Assembly: GCA_028292265.1 (NCBI GenBank)
Contig: JAQGMR010000055.1
Coordinates: 1-64,000 of the forward strand
DNA length: 64,000 nucleotides
Origin: Herminiimonas sp.
GTDB taxonomy: Bacteria > Pseudomonadota > Gammaproteobacteria > Burkholderiales > Burkholderiaceae_D
Reading direction: 5' to 3'
Shown here: in pieces, positions 53,184 to 64,000 of the stretch
Numbering within the stretch: position 1 is the stretch's first letter
Layout: each line of letters starts with the position of its first letter
Program-made: the position numbers and the translations under genes
The notes under the pieces: generated by a model
What the model was told of the DNA's origin: nothing
The model's input: the letters and a program-made list of their open reading frames with translations, nothing else
Databases searched by the model: none

Positions 53184-53957
53184 ATGCAAGCTTTCACTGT
53201 TCCGTGCGCGCCCCGCGCATCCCGCCGTATGCTCATTGCTCTTGCCATGGCGCTGCTCGGCGCGCTCGCCTCACTGCCTTCGGTGGCCGCCACTGGCGAC
53301 GATAGCGATTCCGACACCACGCGCTTCAAATTCACGCCGTCGTGGTACAGCTCATCCGACGGCAACGACGCAGTGGACCTCAACCTGCGCGGCAAGCGTG
53401 GACCGCATACGGCCTGGGTTGGCTACTATCAGGACCGCAGCGGCTATCGCCAGCCGCGCACCGGTTATGAGTACACCATGGAGCGCGACTGGCTTCATGT
53501 CGTCGGCTCAGTGCAGGCGGCCAATCGCGGCTTCCTCGGCGGTTCCATCAATGCCCAGCTGGGCTACGATTATTACGCGATTGCCGGCTTCGGACGGACG
53601 AACACGCGTCCCTATGTGAACCTGAATTTCGATCCCAATGACGCTATCACGCTTGGCATCGGCACCAAGGCGATCAAGGACACGGAAATTTCGCTCTATC
53701 ACATCCGTGACGACCGCCTGGACACGCAGCAGCGGGTAACCCACTTTCTTGTGCACCGTGACCTGTCTGACCGGCGCAAAGTGTCCCTGGACACCGCATG
53801 GAAAAGCGGCCTGAACAGCGACAACGTCCTGGTTCACGGCTATCAGATCACCGCGACCTATATGGCAGGCGACGTATTCTTCCGGCTGGCACGAGATCAG
53901 TTCGCCAACTTCGGCAACGCCACGCAAACCAGATTCTCACTTGGCAGGTACTTCTGA
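53184..53957 (+). CDS. exported beta-barrel-like protein, unknown function
   Basis: A 257-aa protein. The N-terminal hydrophobic segment (MLIALAMALLGALASLPSVA) ends in a signal-peptidase-like site. The remainder has alternating aromatic/hydrophilic strands (TAWVGYYQDRSGYRQPRTGY; GSINAQLGYDYYAIAGFGRT; GDVFFRLARDQFANFG) and ends in ...TRFSLGRYF, a C-terminal Phe typical of outer-membrane beta-barrels. The start could also be the Met at residue 16. No known family. Confidence 0.65.
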   Translation: MQAFTVPCAPRASRRMLIALAMALLGALASLPSVAATGDDSDSDTTRFKFTPSWYSSSDGNDAVDLNLRGKRGPHTAWVGYYQDRSGYRQPRTGYEYTMERDWLHVVGSVQAANRGFLGGSINAQLGYDYYAIAGFGRTNTRPYVNLNFDPNDAITLGIGTKAIKDTEISLYHIRDDRLDTQQRVTHFLVHRDLSDRRKVSLDTAWKSGLNSDNVLVHGYQITATYMAGDVFFRLARDQFANFGNATQTRFSLGRYF

Positions 53958-54263
53958 ACGCTGGCACTGGCGCTGCCGAAACGACACACCGTCACACCGA
54001 CAGACACATTGACAACCCTTGGGGCTTTGCGCTCCGCGACTCTTGGCAATTGGATAAAAGGAACGCTCTGGCGAGTTCCGTGTCCCACACCTGTTCCCCT
54101 CGTTTGGCCTGATTCGCAAAATAAAACGCGCGAATTGCCCAATTTCAAGAACCGATTCCCCACTTCCTAGTCCTACTGCCTGTAAGAAACGTTGCGCCCC
54201 GTACAGTTGTGCATTTCGGGGTGGATCGCTTTCACCTGCTGGACTCTGAACCGGGATCACTTC

Positions 54264-56180
54264 ATGCCAAGTTTCGAAAAAATGCTCCAACTCTACAAGA
54301 ACGTTTATGTGCGCATCTCGTCGCTCATCATCATCGTGCTCGCCATCGGCTTGGCGATTTTATACAAGCCCGGCGTGACCCAGGACACTAACCCGGTGAT
54401 CCATTCGCAAAGCATTTCCGACATCACCGCGCTGGCCGCCAGCAAGGACAGGCTCGAATATGTACTGCTTGCCAACCCGCTGGCGGATTTTCCCCGTTAT
54501 GTTTTCAAGTACGCTAATGAAGTTGGCATTCATGTGGTCAAGGTGCCGAGCATCTCGCATGTGAATCTGGAACGCGAAGTACTGCTCAAGAATGCAATCC
54601 CCTACGCGATCGCCAGCGACGATTATCTGGCCAGCCACAAGGCCGTTCTGGAAGACGGGGGACGCCGCAACAGTGTGCTTGAAAGCGTATCGTCCTTCCT
54701 GCTGCGCAATGCGCTTGGTATTGTCATGCTGATCCTGCTGGGCGTGATGGCGAAGAAAGGCTTGCCGACCATGGGCGGTGTATCGCTCCTGAAACCGGAA
54801 AACCTTAAAGGCAGCATGGACGACTTGATCGGTATGGAAGACATCAAGAAGGAGGTTGCGCACCTCGAAGAGATGATCCGCAATCGCAGCGTGTATCGCT
54901 CGCATAACATCGACAAGCCATTTAACGTCATGCTGACCGGTCCTGCGGGCACCGGCAAGACCAAGCTGGCAGGCTATCTCGCCAAGCAACTCGACATGCC
55001 TCTGATCTCCGCCTCGGGTTCTGGCCTGGAGTCTGGCTTTGTTGGCGGCGGCTCCAAGGCACTAAACGCGATCTACAAGAAGGCATGCAAGCAAGGCAAC
55101 TGCCTTATTTTCCTGGATGAGGCCCAAAGCCTTTTCATGCCGCGTGGCCGCGGCGACAAGAAGTGGGAAGACGACACGGCCAACACGCTGCTTGGCCTGC
55201 TTGACGGCATCAAGAGCGATGAAGGCGCCGGCGTAATCTGGGTGGTCGCCTCGAACTTCGACGACGCCTCCAGCGATATGGACGAAGCAATGCTGCGTCG
55301 CTTTTCGGTCAAGATCAATTTCCGGGTACCCAACAAGGCTGAGCGGCGCGAATTGATCAAGGTGTTCCTGTCGAAAAAGGATGACGGCTGCGTTGACTGG
55401 ACCGACCTCAACCTCGACTACGTTGCCAGCATTACCGCCAACCTGAGTCCCGCCCTGCTGGAAACCGTGGTTGACCGCGCCAGCATGATCGCGATCCAGG
55501 AAAAGATCATGATCACAACCGACGTTCTTTTCCGCGCTTTCGAGCGCGCCTCGATCGGCCTGACCGATCGCGCCACCACGGCGGAGAAGGACAAGCAGCG
55601 CGAGCGCGTCGCCTTGCATGAACTCGGCCACTTCTTCATGCAGATCGATCCGCATCTGCGCAGCGGCATGCCACTGTCGGAAGTAAAAGAGAAATCGAAC
55701 CTCCTGAAAATCAGCACGGAATCCGTCTCCAAGCTTGGCGCCCTCGGCTATGTTTTATCCTCCAACGACGACGTATCGTTGCGCACGGTGGAAGAACTTG
55801 AGCAGGATGTCATGCAGCTATACGGCGGCGTGGCGGCGGAAGAACTGTTCTACGGTGCGCGCGGCATTTCGGTTGGCAGTCAGAACGATATTCAGAAGGC
55901 GACCGGCCTGCTGGACATGATGGTGAACCGTCTGTCGATGTACTCGCGATCGAAGCTGGACTACACCCAGTTGAAGCGTGAAGGCGCCGGCGAGGAATCG
56001 GTGCATCAGGTTGAAGCCAAGGCGGATGAGCTGTACACCATGACGCTGCAGGCCATGACGGGTTACCAAAGCACTATCGCTTCCATCAAGGACACGCTGC
56101 TGGAACGTTATGTGTTGTCGAAGGACGAAGTTTTTGAATTGCTTGAGCAGTTGGCCGAACCGCAACGCGAAGCTGCCTGA
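54264..56180 (+). CDS. divergent membrane-bound FtsH-like AAA+ protease
   Basis: 638 aa from MPSFEKMLQL. An N-terminal transmembrane helix (ISSLIIIVLAIGLAILY) and a second at about residue 150 (NALGIVMLILLGVMA) flank a periplasmic segment. The AAA+ module has the Walker A GPAGTGKT (about 226-233), Walker B CLIFLDEA (about 279-286) and an Arg-finger region DEAMLRRFSVK. The M41 protease domain has HELGH at about 452-456 (canonical FtsH has HEAGH) and the third zinc-ligand region SQNDIQKATGLLD near 541. It lacks the long FtsH C-terminal coil. Probably a paralogue with a special membrane-protein substrate; both enzymatic sites look intact. Confidence 0.85.
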   Translation: MPSFEKMLQLYKNVYVRISSLIIIVLAIGLAILYKPGVTQDTNPVIHSQSISDITALAASKDRLEYVLLANPLADFPRYVFKYANEVGIHVVKVPSISHVNLEREVLLKNAIPYAIASDDYLASHKAVLEDGGRRNSVLESVSSFLLRNALGIVMLILLGVMAKKGLPTMGGVSLLKPENLKGSMDDLIGMEDIKKEVAHLEEMIRNRSVYRSHNIDKPFNVMLTGPAGTGKTKLAGYLAKQLDMPLISASGSGLESGFVGGGSKALNAIYKKACKQGNCLIFLDEAQSLFMPRGRGDKKWEDDTANTLLGLLDGIKSDEGAGVIWVVASNFDDASSDMDEAMLRRFSVKINFRVPNKAERRELIKVFLSKKDDGCVDWTDLNLDYVASITANLSPALLETVVDRASMIAIQEKIMITTDVLFRAFERASIGLTDRATTAEKDKQRERVALHELGHFFMQIDPHLRSGMPLSEVKEKSNLLKISTESVSKLGALGYVLSSNDDVSLRTVEELEQDVMQLYGGVAAEELFYGARGISVGSQNDIQKATGLLDMMVNRLSMYSRSKLDYTQLKREGAGEESVHQVEAKADELYTMTLQAMTGYQSTIASIKDTLLERYVLSKDEVFELLEQLAEPQREAA

Positions 56181-56212
56181 TCGATCGATTGCAGCAAGTT
56201 TTGAAGTGATGT

Positions 56213-56252
56213 AAAAAAGCGGCGACCCGCCTACACGGGTCGCCGCTTTTTT
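56213..56252. terminator. bidirectional intrinsic terminator
   Basis: GCGGCGACCCG (56219-56229), loop CCTACA, CGGGTCGCCGC (56236-56246), flanked by six A residues on the left and six T residues on the right. It serves both the FtsH-like gene (plus) and lpdA (minus). Confidence 0.93.
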
Positions 56253-56266
56253 GTCGACTGCGATCT

Positions 56267-58090
56267 CTACTTCTTCGGAATGTAGAGGTCGGTAATGGTG
56301 CCCAGACCCATTTCAGCCGCGAACATTGGCGTCTCGGACAAGGTTGGATGGGAATGGATCGTGAGTGCAAGATCTTCCAGATCCGCGCCCATTTCCATCG
56401 CCAGCACCGTCTCTGCCAGAAGCTCTCCGGCATTCACGCCGACGATTCCCGCGCCGATGATGCGTTTGGTCTCCGGGTCCCACAGCAGCTTGGTGACGCC
56501 GTCATCGCGGCCCATTGCCAGTGCCCGACCTGATGCGGCCCAGGGGAAGCTGGCCTTCCCATAGGGGATGCCCTTTGCCTTCGCCTCGGTTTCAGTCAAG
56601 CCCATCCATGCGATTTCAGGATCGGTGTAGGCAACCGACGGTATGGTGAGTGCATCGAATTCCACCTTGTGCCCGCCGATGACTTCCGCTGCCACCTTCG
56701 CTTCATTGGTCGCCTTGTGCGCGAGCATTGGGTCGCCAACGATATCGCCGATGGCGAAGATGTGGCCGACGTTAGTCCGTTGCTGCCGGTCGACCGGGAT
56801 GAAGCCGCGCTCGTTCACGACCACGCCCGCTTTCTCGGCGGCGATTTCCTTGCCATTGGGCCGACGACCCACGGCCATCAGCACGGCGTCGTAGGTTTGA
56901 GCTTCCTTCGGCGCGTTTTCGCCTTCGAAGGTGGCGATCAGCCCGTTCGGGCGCGCCTCCAGCTTTGTGACTTTCGTTTTCAGATAGATCGCTTCATACC
57001 GCTTCTCAATGCGTTTCTGCAGCGGCTTCACAATGTCCCGGTCCGCTGATGGAATGAGCCCGTCAAGGAATTCAACCACCGAAACCTTCGTGCCAAGCGC
57101 ATCGTAGACGCATGCCATTTCCAGCCCGATAATGCCGCCACCAATAACCAGCATGCGCTTCGGTATGGTGTCCAGCTGCAGCGCGCCGGTGGAATCGATC
57201 AGGCGCGGATCGTCGTAGGGGAAGCCCGGAATGCGCGCCACGGATGAGCCGGCGGCGATGATCGCGTTGCGGAAGGCGATTGTCTTGCTGCCCTCGGCGG
57301 TTTCAACTGTCAATGTATTGGCCGAAGAAAAAGCGCCCTTGCCGTGCACGACCTGCACCTTGCGTGCGCGAGCCAGCCCGGTCAACCCGCCGGTCAGTTT
57401 CTTGACGATGCCTTCCTTCCACCCACGCAAGGCGTTGACATCCACCTCGGGCTTCGACATTTTCACGCCGAAGTGCGACATCTCTTCCGCTTCGGTAATC
57501 ACCTTGGCGGCATGCAGCAGCGCCTTGGAGGGAATGCATCCGACATTAAGGCAGACCCCGCCCAGCGCCGCGTAGCGTTCGACCAGCACAACCTTCTGCC
57601 CGAGGTCCGCAGCGCGGAAGGCCGCGGTGTAGCCACCGGGGCCGGCACCAAGCACCAGCGTGTCGCATTCAATGTCGGCCTTGCCGCTGAAGCTGGCTGG
57701 CGCTGGTGCGGGGGAAGCTGGAGGGGACGCAGGAGAAGCAGCTGGTTTTGCAGAGGCGCTTGCCTGGGCCGATGCAGCTGGCGCCGCCGCAGCCGGTGCG
57801 GCCGCTGGTGCAGCCGCCGGCGAAACTCCCGGCGCAGCGCCTCCCGCTTCCGCGTCAGCTTCCAGCGTCAAAACGACCGAGCCCATTGCCACCTTGTCGC
57901 CCAACTTGATCTTTAGTTCCTTAACCACGCCGGCCCGGTCCGAGGGGATCTCCATGCTGGCCTTGTCGGACTCGACCGTGATCAAGGACTGGTCAACCTT
58001 CACCGTGTCGCCTGGCTTGACCAGCAGTTCAATAACCTCGACTTCCTTGAAGTCGCCGATGTCGGGGACTTTAACTTCCGTGACTGCCAT
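56267..58090 (-). CDS. lpdA: dihydrolipoyl dehydrogenase (E3) with N-terminal lipoyl domain
   Basis: 607 aa from [10 protein letters not shown]. The N-terminal lipoyl domain has the lipoylated Lys in [12 protein letters not shown]. An Ala/Pro/Ser-rich linker (about residues 80-130) follows, then the flavoprotein: [20 protein letters not shown], the redox disulfide [17 protein letters not shown], the second dinucleotide fold [17 protein letters not shown], and the interface [10 protein letters not shown]. It regenerates oxidised lipoyl groups on E2. It is the last gene of the PDH operon. Confidence 0.97.
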   Translation of the reverse strand: MAVTEVKVPDIGDFKEVEVIELLVKPGDTVKVDQSLITVESDKASMEIPSDRAGVVKELKIKLGDKVAMGSVVLTLEADAEAGGAAPGVSPAAAPAAAPAAAAPAASAQASASAKPAASPASPPASPAPAPASFSGKADIECDTLVLGAGPGGYTAAFRAADLGQKVVLVERYAALGGVCLNVGCIPSKALLHAAKVITEAEEMSHFGVKMSKPEVDVNALRGWKEGIVKKLTGGLTGLARARKVQVVHGKGAFSSANTLTVETAEGSKTIAFRNAIIAAGSSVARIPGFPYDDPRLIDSTGALQLDTIPKRMLVIGGGIIGLEMACVYDALGTKVSVVEFLDGLIPSADRDIVKPLQKRIEKRYEAIYLKTKVTKLEARPNGLIATFEGENAPKEAQTYDAVLMAVGRRPNGKEIAAEKAGVVVNERGFIPVDRQQRTNVGHIFAIGDIVGDPMLAHKATNEAKVAAEVIGGHKVEFDALTIPSVAYTDPEIAWMGLTETEAKAKGIPYGKASFPWAASGRALAMGRDDGVTKLLWDPETKRIIGAGIVGVNAGELLAETVLAMEMGADLEDLALTIHSHPTLSETPMFAAEMGLGTITDLYIPKK

Positions 58091-58139
58091 GGTTCGCGCT
58101 CCGTTCCGTCCCCGCACGGGCGCGGGGAACGTTCAATAT

Positions 58140-58712
58140 TTAGTGCATGGGAAAACTGAAAATCCGGAATGGACCGGACGAACTTTTGTCGAATTCGGCG
58201 CCTGCTTCAGCGCCGACAAGCGCGATTTCTCGAGCGCTGCTTATCTTCTCGTACACCGCGTACATTGCCCCGAGTGCGAAATTGCGCCCGCTGCCGATTC
58301 CCCAGAAGCGCTCAAAACTGAAAACCTCGCGATACGAATAGACGCCGAATATGCCGTACGGATTTGCGATGAGCGAGGTGATCTGGGATGACTCGTAGGG
58401 ATCGTCCTCGTCTTCCTTGGTGTTGAGGAAGTACTTGTCTTTCAGGATGTTGTGTACGGCGGTGTAGGTCTCGAACACCTCTTCCCGGCTGCCGAGTTTG
58501 CATTCGCCGGCCGCCTGCATCTCTGTCAGCAGCTTGCGCATGACCGGGAAGTGCGCGGCGGTCCCGGCCAGCGTGACGAAAGAATCGCCAACCTGAAAAA
58601 TTTTCTCGTTCGCCTCATACGCGTGCGAGAGGCGGGTGTCGCCGAACGTGACCAGGGAATCCGACGCGATGGCGACTTCATTGTTCTTCCTTACTACGAC
58701 GCAGGTAGTCAT
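58140..58712 (-). CDS. proteasome/HslV-like Ntn hydrolase (betaproteobacterial BPH type)
   Basis: A 190-aa protein. After removal of Met the N-terminus TTCVVVRKNNEVAIASDSLV parallels HslV (Thr1, Asp17 in IASDS), with Lys36 in EANEKIF as a possible partner. GGAGG lies 8 bases before the ATG. It matches what I know of the betaproteobacterial proteasome homologue BPH, a double-ring Ntn hydrolase; some databases label such genes wrongly as transporters. It is located between aceF (15 bp) and lpdA (49 bp), so it is transcribed with the PDH operon. No HslU-type ATPase is adjacent. Substrates are unknown. Confidence 0.75.
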   Translation of the reverse strand: MTTCVVVRKNNEVAIASDSLVTFGDTRLSHAYEANEKIFQVGDSFVTLAGTAAHFPVMRKLLTEMQAAGECKLGSREEVFETYTAVHNILKDKYFLNTKEDEDDPYESSQITSLIANPYGIFGVYSYREVFSFERFWGIGSGRNFALGAMYAVYEKISSAREIALVGAEAGAEFDKSSSGPFRIFSFPMH

Positions 58713-58727
58713 GAAACACCCTCCGTC

Positions 58728-60089
58728 TTAAAGCAATGTCTTGCGCATGTCGGCCAGGACGTCGGCCAGATACACGGTGAAGCGAGCTGCCATGGCGCCG
58801 TCAATCACGCGATGGTCGTACGACAGTGACAGCGGCATCATGAGCCTTGGCTGGAATTGCTTGCCGTCCCACACCGGCTTGATGGCGGAGCGCGACAGCC
58901 CGAGTATGGCAACCTCCGGCGCATTGATGATGGGCGTAAACGCAGTGCCGCCGATGCCGCCGAGCGACGAAATGGTGAAGCTTGCGCCCTGCATGTCGAC
59001 AGGTTTCAGTTTGCCGTCGCGCGCCTGGGCAGAGAGCTCTCCCATTTCTTTTGCGATCTGAGCCATGCCCTTCTTGTCCGCGTCCTTCACCACCGGCACG
59101 ACAAGCCCGTTCGGCGTGTCGGCCGCAAAGCCGATATGCCAGTACTGCTTGACGATGAGGTTCTCGCCCTTCGCATCGAGCGAGGCATTAAACGCCGGGA
59201 ACTGCTTGAGCGCTGCGACGCATGCCTTGATAACGAAGGCCAGCATGGTCAGCTTGAGGCCCGACTTGGCCATGGCCGCGTTGGTGCTTTTGCGGAATTC
59301 TTCCAGCTCGGTGACGTCGGCTTCGTCAAACTGCGTCACGTGTGGAATCATGACCCAGTTGCGATGCAGATTCGGGCCGCTGATCTTCTTGATGCGCGAC
59401 ATCGGCACCAGTTCACTAGCGCCAAACTTTGAAAAGTCGAGCGACGGCCACGGCAGCAGGTCGAGCCCAACACCGCTGCCCTTCGCGGCTCCGGCCTTCG
59501 CTGGCGCGGCGCCGCCCGCGATAACGGACTTCACGTAAGCCTGAACATCCTCGTGTGTGATCCGTCCCTTTGGCCCGCTGCCCGAGAGACGTGCCAGATC
59601 CACGCCAAGCTCCCGTGCAAATTTGCGAATGGAGGGCGAGGCATGCGGCTTTTGCCCATCGGACAGGCCGGCTGCGGGCGCGGGCGCTGCCGCCTGCGCG
59701 GTAGCGGCGGGTTGTGATTGTGCTGGCTGCGGCTTCGACTCAACCAGCGAGAGCGCGGGCTGCGCCGGGGTGTTTGCTGCCGCGGGTGCCGCCGCAGGAG
59801 CGGAAGCAGCCGCCGCGCTTGCTGCCGGCGCAGGGGCCGCCGCGGCGTCCGAAGCCGGTTCCAGCGTCAGGAGTACCGAGCCTTCCGCTATCTTGTCGCC
59901 CAGCTTCACCTTTAGCTCTTTCACGACCCCGGCCTGGCTGGATGGAATCTCCATGCTGGCCTTGTCGGACTCGACCGTAATCAAGGACTGATCAACTTTG
60001 ACCGTGTCACCGGGCTTCACCAGCATTTCAATCACTTCAACTTCCTTGAAGTCGCCGATGTCGGGTACTTTAACTTCCATCAATGCCAT
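58728..60089 (-). CDS. aceF: pyruvate dehydrogenase E2, dihydrolipoamide acetyltransferase
   Basis: A 453-aa enzyme. A single lipoyl domain ([16 protein letters not shown]), Ala/Pro linker, the peripheral-subunit-binding domain (SPSIRKFARELGVDLARLSG), and the acetyltransferase core, with LHRNWVMIPHVTQFDEADVT and the catalytic SLSYDHRVIDGAMAARF. It transfers acetyl groups from E1-bound lipoate to CoA. It is 185 bp after aceE and immediately upstream of the Ntn hydrolase gene. Confidence 0.97.
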   Translation of the reverse strand: MALMEVKVPDIGDFKEVEVIEMLVKPGDTVKVDQSLITVESDKASMEIPSSQAGVVKELKVKLGDKIAEGSVLLTLEPASDAAAAPAPAASAAAASAPAAAPAAANTPAQPALSLVESKPQPAQSQPAATAQAAAPAPAAGLSDGQKPHASPSIRKFARELGVDLARLSGSGPKGRITHEDVQAYVKSVIAGGAAPAKAGAAKGSGVGLDLLPWPSLDFSKFGASELVPMSRIKKISGPNLHRNWVMIPHVTQFDEADVTELEEFRKSTNAAMAKSGLKLTMLAFVIKACVAALKQFPAFNASLDAKGENLIVKQYWHIGFAADTPNGLVVPVVKDADKKGMAQIAKEMGELSAQARDGKLKPVDMQGASFTISSLGGIGGTAFTPIINAPEVAILGLSRSAIKPVWDGKQFQPRLMMPLSLSYDHRVIDGAMAARFTVYLADVLADMRKTLL

Positions 60090-60274
60090 GTCTAGGGCTC
60101 CGTTCTATACGTCGCCCGGGCAGGGCGAAAATGCGATGCAGTGTGTTTGCGCTGGGTTGCAGGTGATTGCAGAGCATGCAGCTTTATTCTTGATTGTACT
60201 AACCGCTTTGCGCGAAGCAGCGCCAGCCAGGCGGTCGACGCTGCCGCAAAAATGCGCATCCAAAATTGAACCGG

Positions 60275-62971
<2,697 letters not shown>

Positions 62972-63087
62972 GATTCGTGTCTCCTTGAGAGGGTCCAGCT
63001 CGGTATGACATCGAACGGCTCATTTTGGGCCAATTCGCAAGTCTTGTCTTTTTAACTGGTCCGCATTTTACCAGCAGGGTGGGCGCC

Positions 63088-63120
63088 TTTCAAAATGCGG
63101 TATTGAATTTCATAATGCGG
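63088..63120. promoter_or_regulatory. direct repeats TTTCAWAATGCGG upstream of aceE
   Basis: TTTCAAAATGCGG (63088-63100) and TTTCATAATGCGG (63108-63120) differ at one base and lie 20 bp apart, two helical turns. The spacer is TATTGAA. This looks like a tandem binding site for a regulator of aceE or folD; the regulator is unknown. Confidence 0.55.
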
Positions 63121-63263
63121 GAAGCCGGAGACTGCTTCGCGCATGGTCGACCCGAGCGTTTCGAACCAAATGGAGCCCTGAATCTTGTCAATCGTTCCCT
63201 AACCCTGCATCAATTGTTTCCGGCCGGGCGCCGCAACGAAGACGCTGCAGCGCAGCGAAGATT

Positions 63264-63269
63264 TATAAT
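63264..63269 (+). promoter_or_regulatory. putative -10 box for folD
   Basis: TATAAT at 63264-63269 is a perfect -10 hexamer about 65 bp before the folD start. The upstream region at the right distance has no convincing -35. Confidence 0.35.
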
Positions 63270-63334
63270 CGCAGCGATCCACGCAACATGCCGCGTCCAC
63301 CCATGCTTTTGCCTTCCCACTTCCTTCTCATTTC

Positions 63335-64000
63335 ATGACAGCCCAGATCATCAACGGAACCCTGCTCTCACAACAACTGCGCGCGGACGTCAGCAGGCGC
63401 GCCGCCGCACTTGCCGCCGAGGGAGCCCAACCAGGACTTGCCGTTATTTTGGTCGGCAGCAGCCCTGCTTCCCAAGTCTATGTACGCAACAAGGTCAAAG
63501 CCTGCGAAGACAACGGCGTCTATTCGGTGCTCGAAAAATACGATGCTGACATGAGCGAAGCGGCTCTGCTCGAACGCATCGCGGTGCTTAATCGCGATGC
63601 GCGCATCCACGGAATTTTAGTGCAGCTGCCGCTGCCGCCGCAGATCGATGCACACAAGGTGATCGAGGCAATCGCTGCGGAGAAAGACGTCGATGGCTTC
63701 CACGTCAGTAATGCGGGTTTGCTCATGACTGGCCAACCGCTGTTCCGTCCCTGCACGCCGTATGGGGTCATGAAGATGCTGGAGTCGATCGACTACCGGG
63801 TACGCGGCGCCCACGCGGTGGTGGTGGGCGCGTCCAACATCGTCGGCAAGCCGCAGGCGATGTTGCTCTTGCAGGCCGGCGCGACCGTCACCATTTGCAA
63901 CTCGAAGACCCGCGATCTCGGCCACCATACCCGGCAGGCGGACATCCTGGTCGTGGCAACCGGGAAACGGAACATTGTTACCGCGGACATGATCAAACCG
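63335..64000 (+). CDS. folD: methylenetetrahydrofolate dehydrogenase/cyclohydrolase (3' truncated by window)
   Basis: The first 222 residues of Fol[41 protein letters not shown], the catalytic Lys in [48 protein letters not shown], and the NADP site [18 protein letters not shown]. It interconverts methylene- and formyl-tetrahydrofolate, downstream of GlyA. Reading continues beyond the window. Confidence 0.97.
   Translation, partial: MTAQIINGTLLSQQLRADVSRRAAALAAEGAQPGLAVILVGSSPASQVYVRNKVKACEDNGVYSVLEKYDADMSEAALLERIAVLNRDARIHGILVQLPLPPQIDAHKVIEAIAAEKDVDGFHVSNAGLLMTGQPLFRPCTPYGVMKMLESIDYRVRGAHAVVVGASNIVGKPQAMLLLQAGATVTICNSKTRDLGHHTRQADILVVATGKRNIVTADMIKP

Larger units (their letters stand above)
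62972..63334. other. divergent intergenic region between aceE and folD
   Basis: 363 bp without a gene. It contains the 13-bp direct repeats at 63088-63120 and a TATAAT at 63264-63269 in the folD direction. aceE's promoter probably lies near the repeats. Confidence 0.6.

Overview
The window looks like a betaproteobacterial chromosome, most likely Burkholderiales and probably Oxalobacteraceae (Herbaspirillum/Noviherbaspirillum-like). The reasons are the gene orders glyA-nrdR and ybgC-tolQRAB-pal-cpoB, a pyruvate dehydrogenase operon whose E3 carries its own lipoyl domain, a proteasome-like gene inside that operon, a minor-pilin cluster beside ribD, and the high-GC core. The taxon is inferred from layout and protein style; no search was run.

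Region 1 (about 340-16,580) is an integrated genomic island of about 16.2 kb. Its integrase sits at the right end, next to the 3' end of ribE. A 24-bp near-identical copy of the ribE 3' end lies at the left end, so the attachment site is the end of ribE. The cargo looks defence-related: a single-chain restriction-modification enzyme; a four-gene coupled operon (unknown 184-aa protein, QueC/QatC-like PP-loop enzyme, XRE-ImmA/IrrE protein, PIN nuclease) behind three evenly spaced palindromic operators; a papain/C39-like cysteine peptidase; a SMEK-domain protein; a DUF6883-like protein; and several unknown genes. This operon is the best candidate here for an undescribed system.

Region 2 (16.5-32.6 kb) is core: ribE and ribD separated by a 19-bp imperfect tandem-repeat array; a type IV minor pilin operon (pilV, pilW, pilX, short pilY1, fimT-like); nrdR, glyA, a ydfG-like dehydrogenase, ybgC, tolQ-tolR-tolA-tolB-pal-cpoB, and tRNA-Lys with its own promoter and terminator.

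Region 3 (32.7-36.8 kb) appears to be an old, decaying insertion next to tRNA-Lys. It holds an Mrr-type endonuclease with a topoisomerase zinc finger, an AbiEi-like regulator, an internally deleted nucleotidyltransferase pseudogene and a secreted protein, and ends in a degenerate tRNA-Lys fragment.

Region 4 (36.9-53.9 kb) is mixed: a diheme cytochrome c lipoprotein, an AbiEi-HipA fusion with two palindromic operators, two Gly-rich lipoproteins (DUF4382, beta-helix), a response regulator and a PAS-GAF protein without kinase domains, a small zinc-ribbon protein, an EamA transporter, a Nudix hydrolase, an HMCES/YedK protein, and a catabolic cluster (gamma-carbonic anhydrase, HMG-CoA lyase, CaiB-type CoA transferase, DctP, LysR).

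Region 5 (54-64 kb) has a divergent membrane FtsH-like protease, then the PDH operon aceE-aceF-(proteasome homologue)-lpdA on the minus strand, and folD running off the right edge. A pair of 13-bp direct repeats 20 bp apart lies between aceE and folD.
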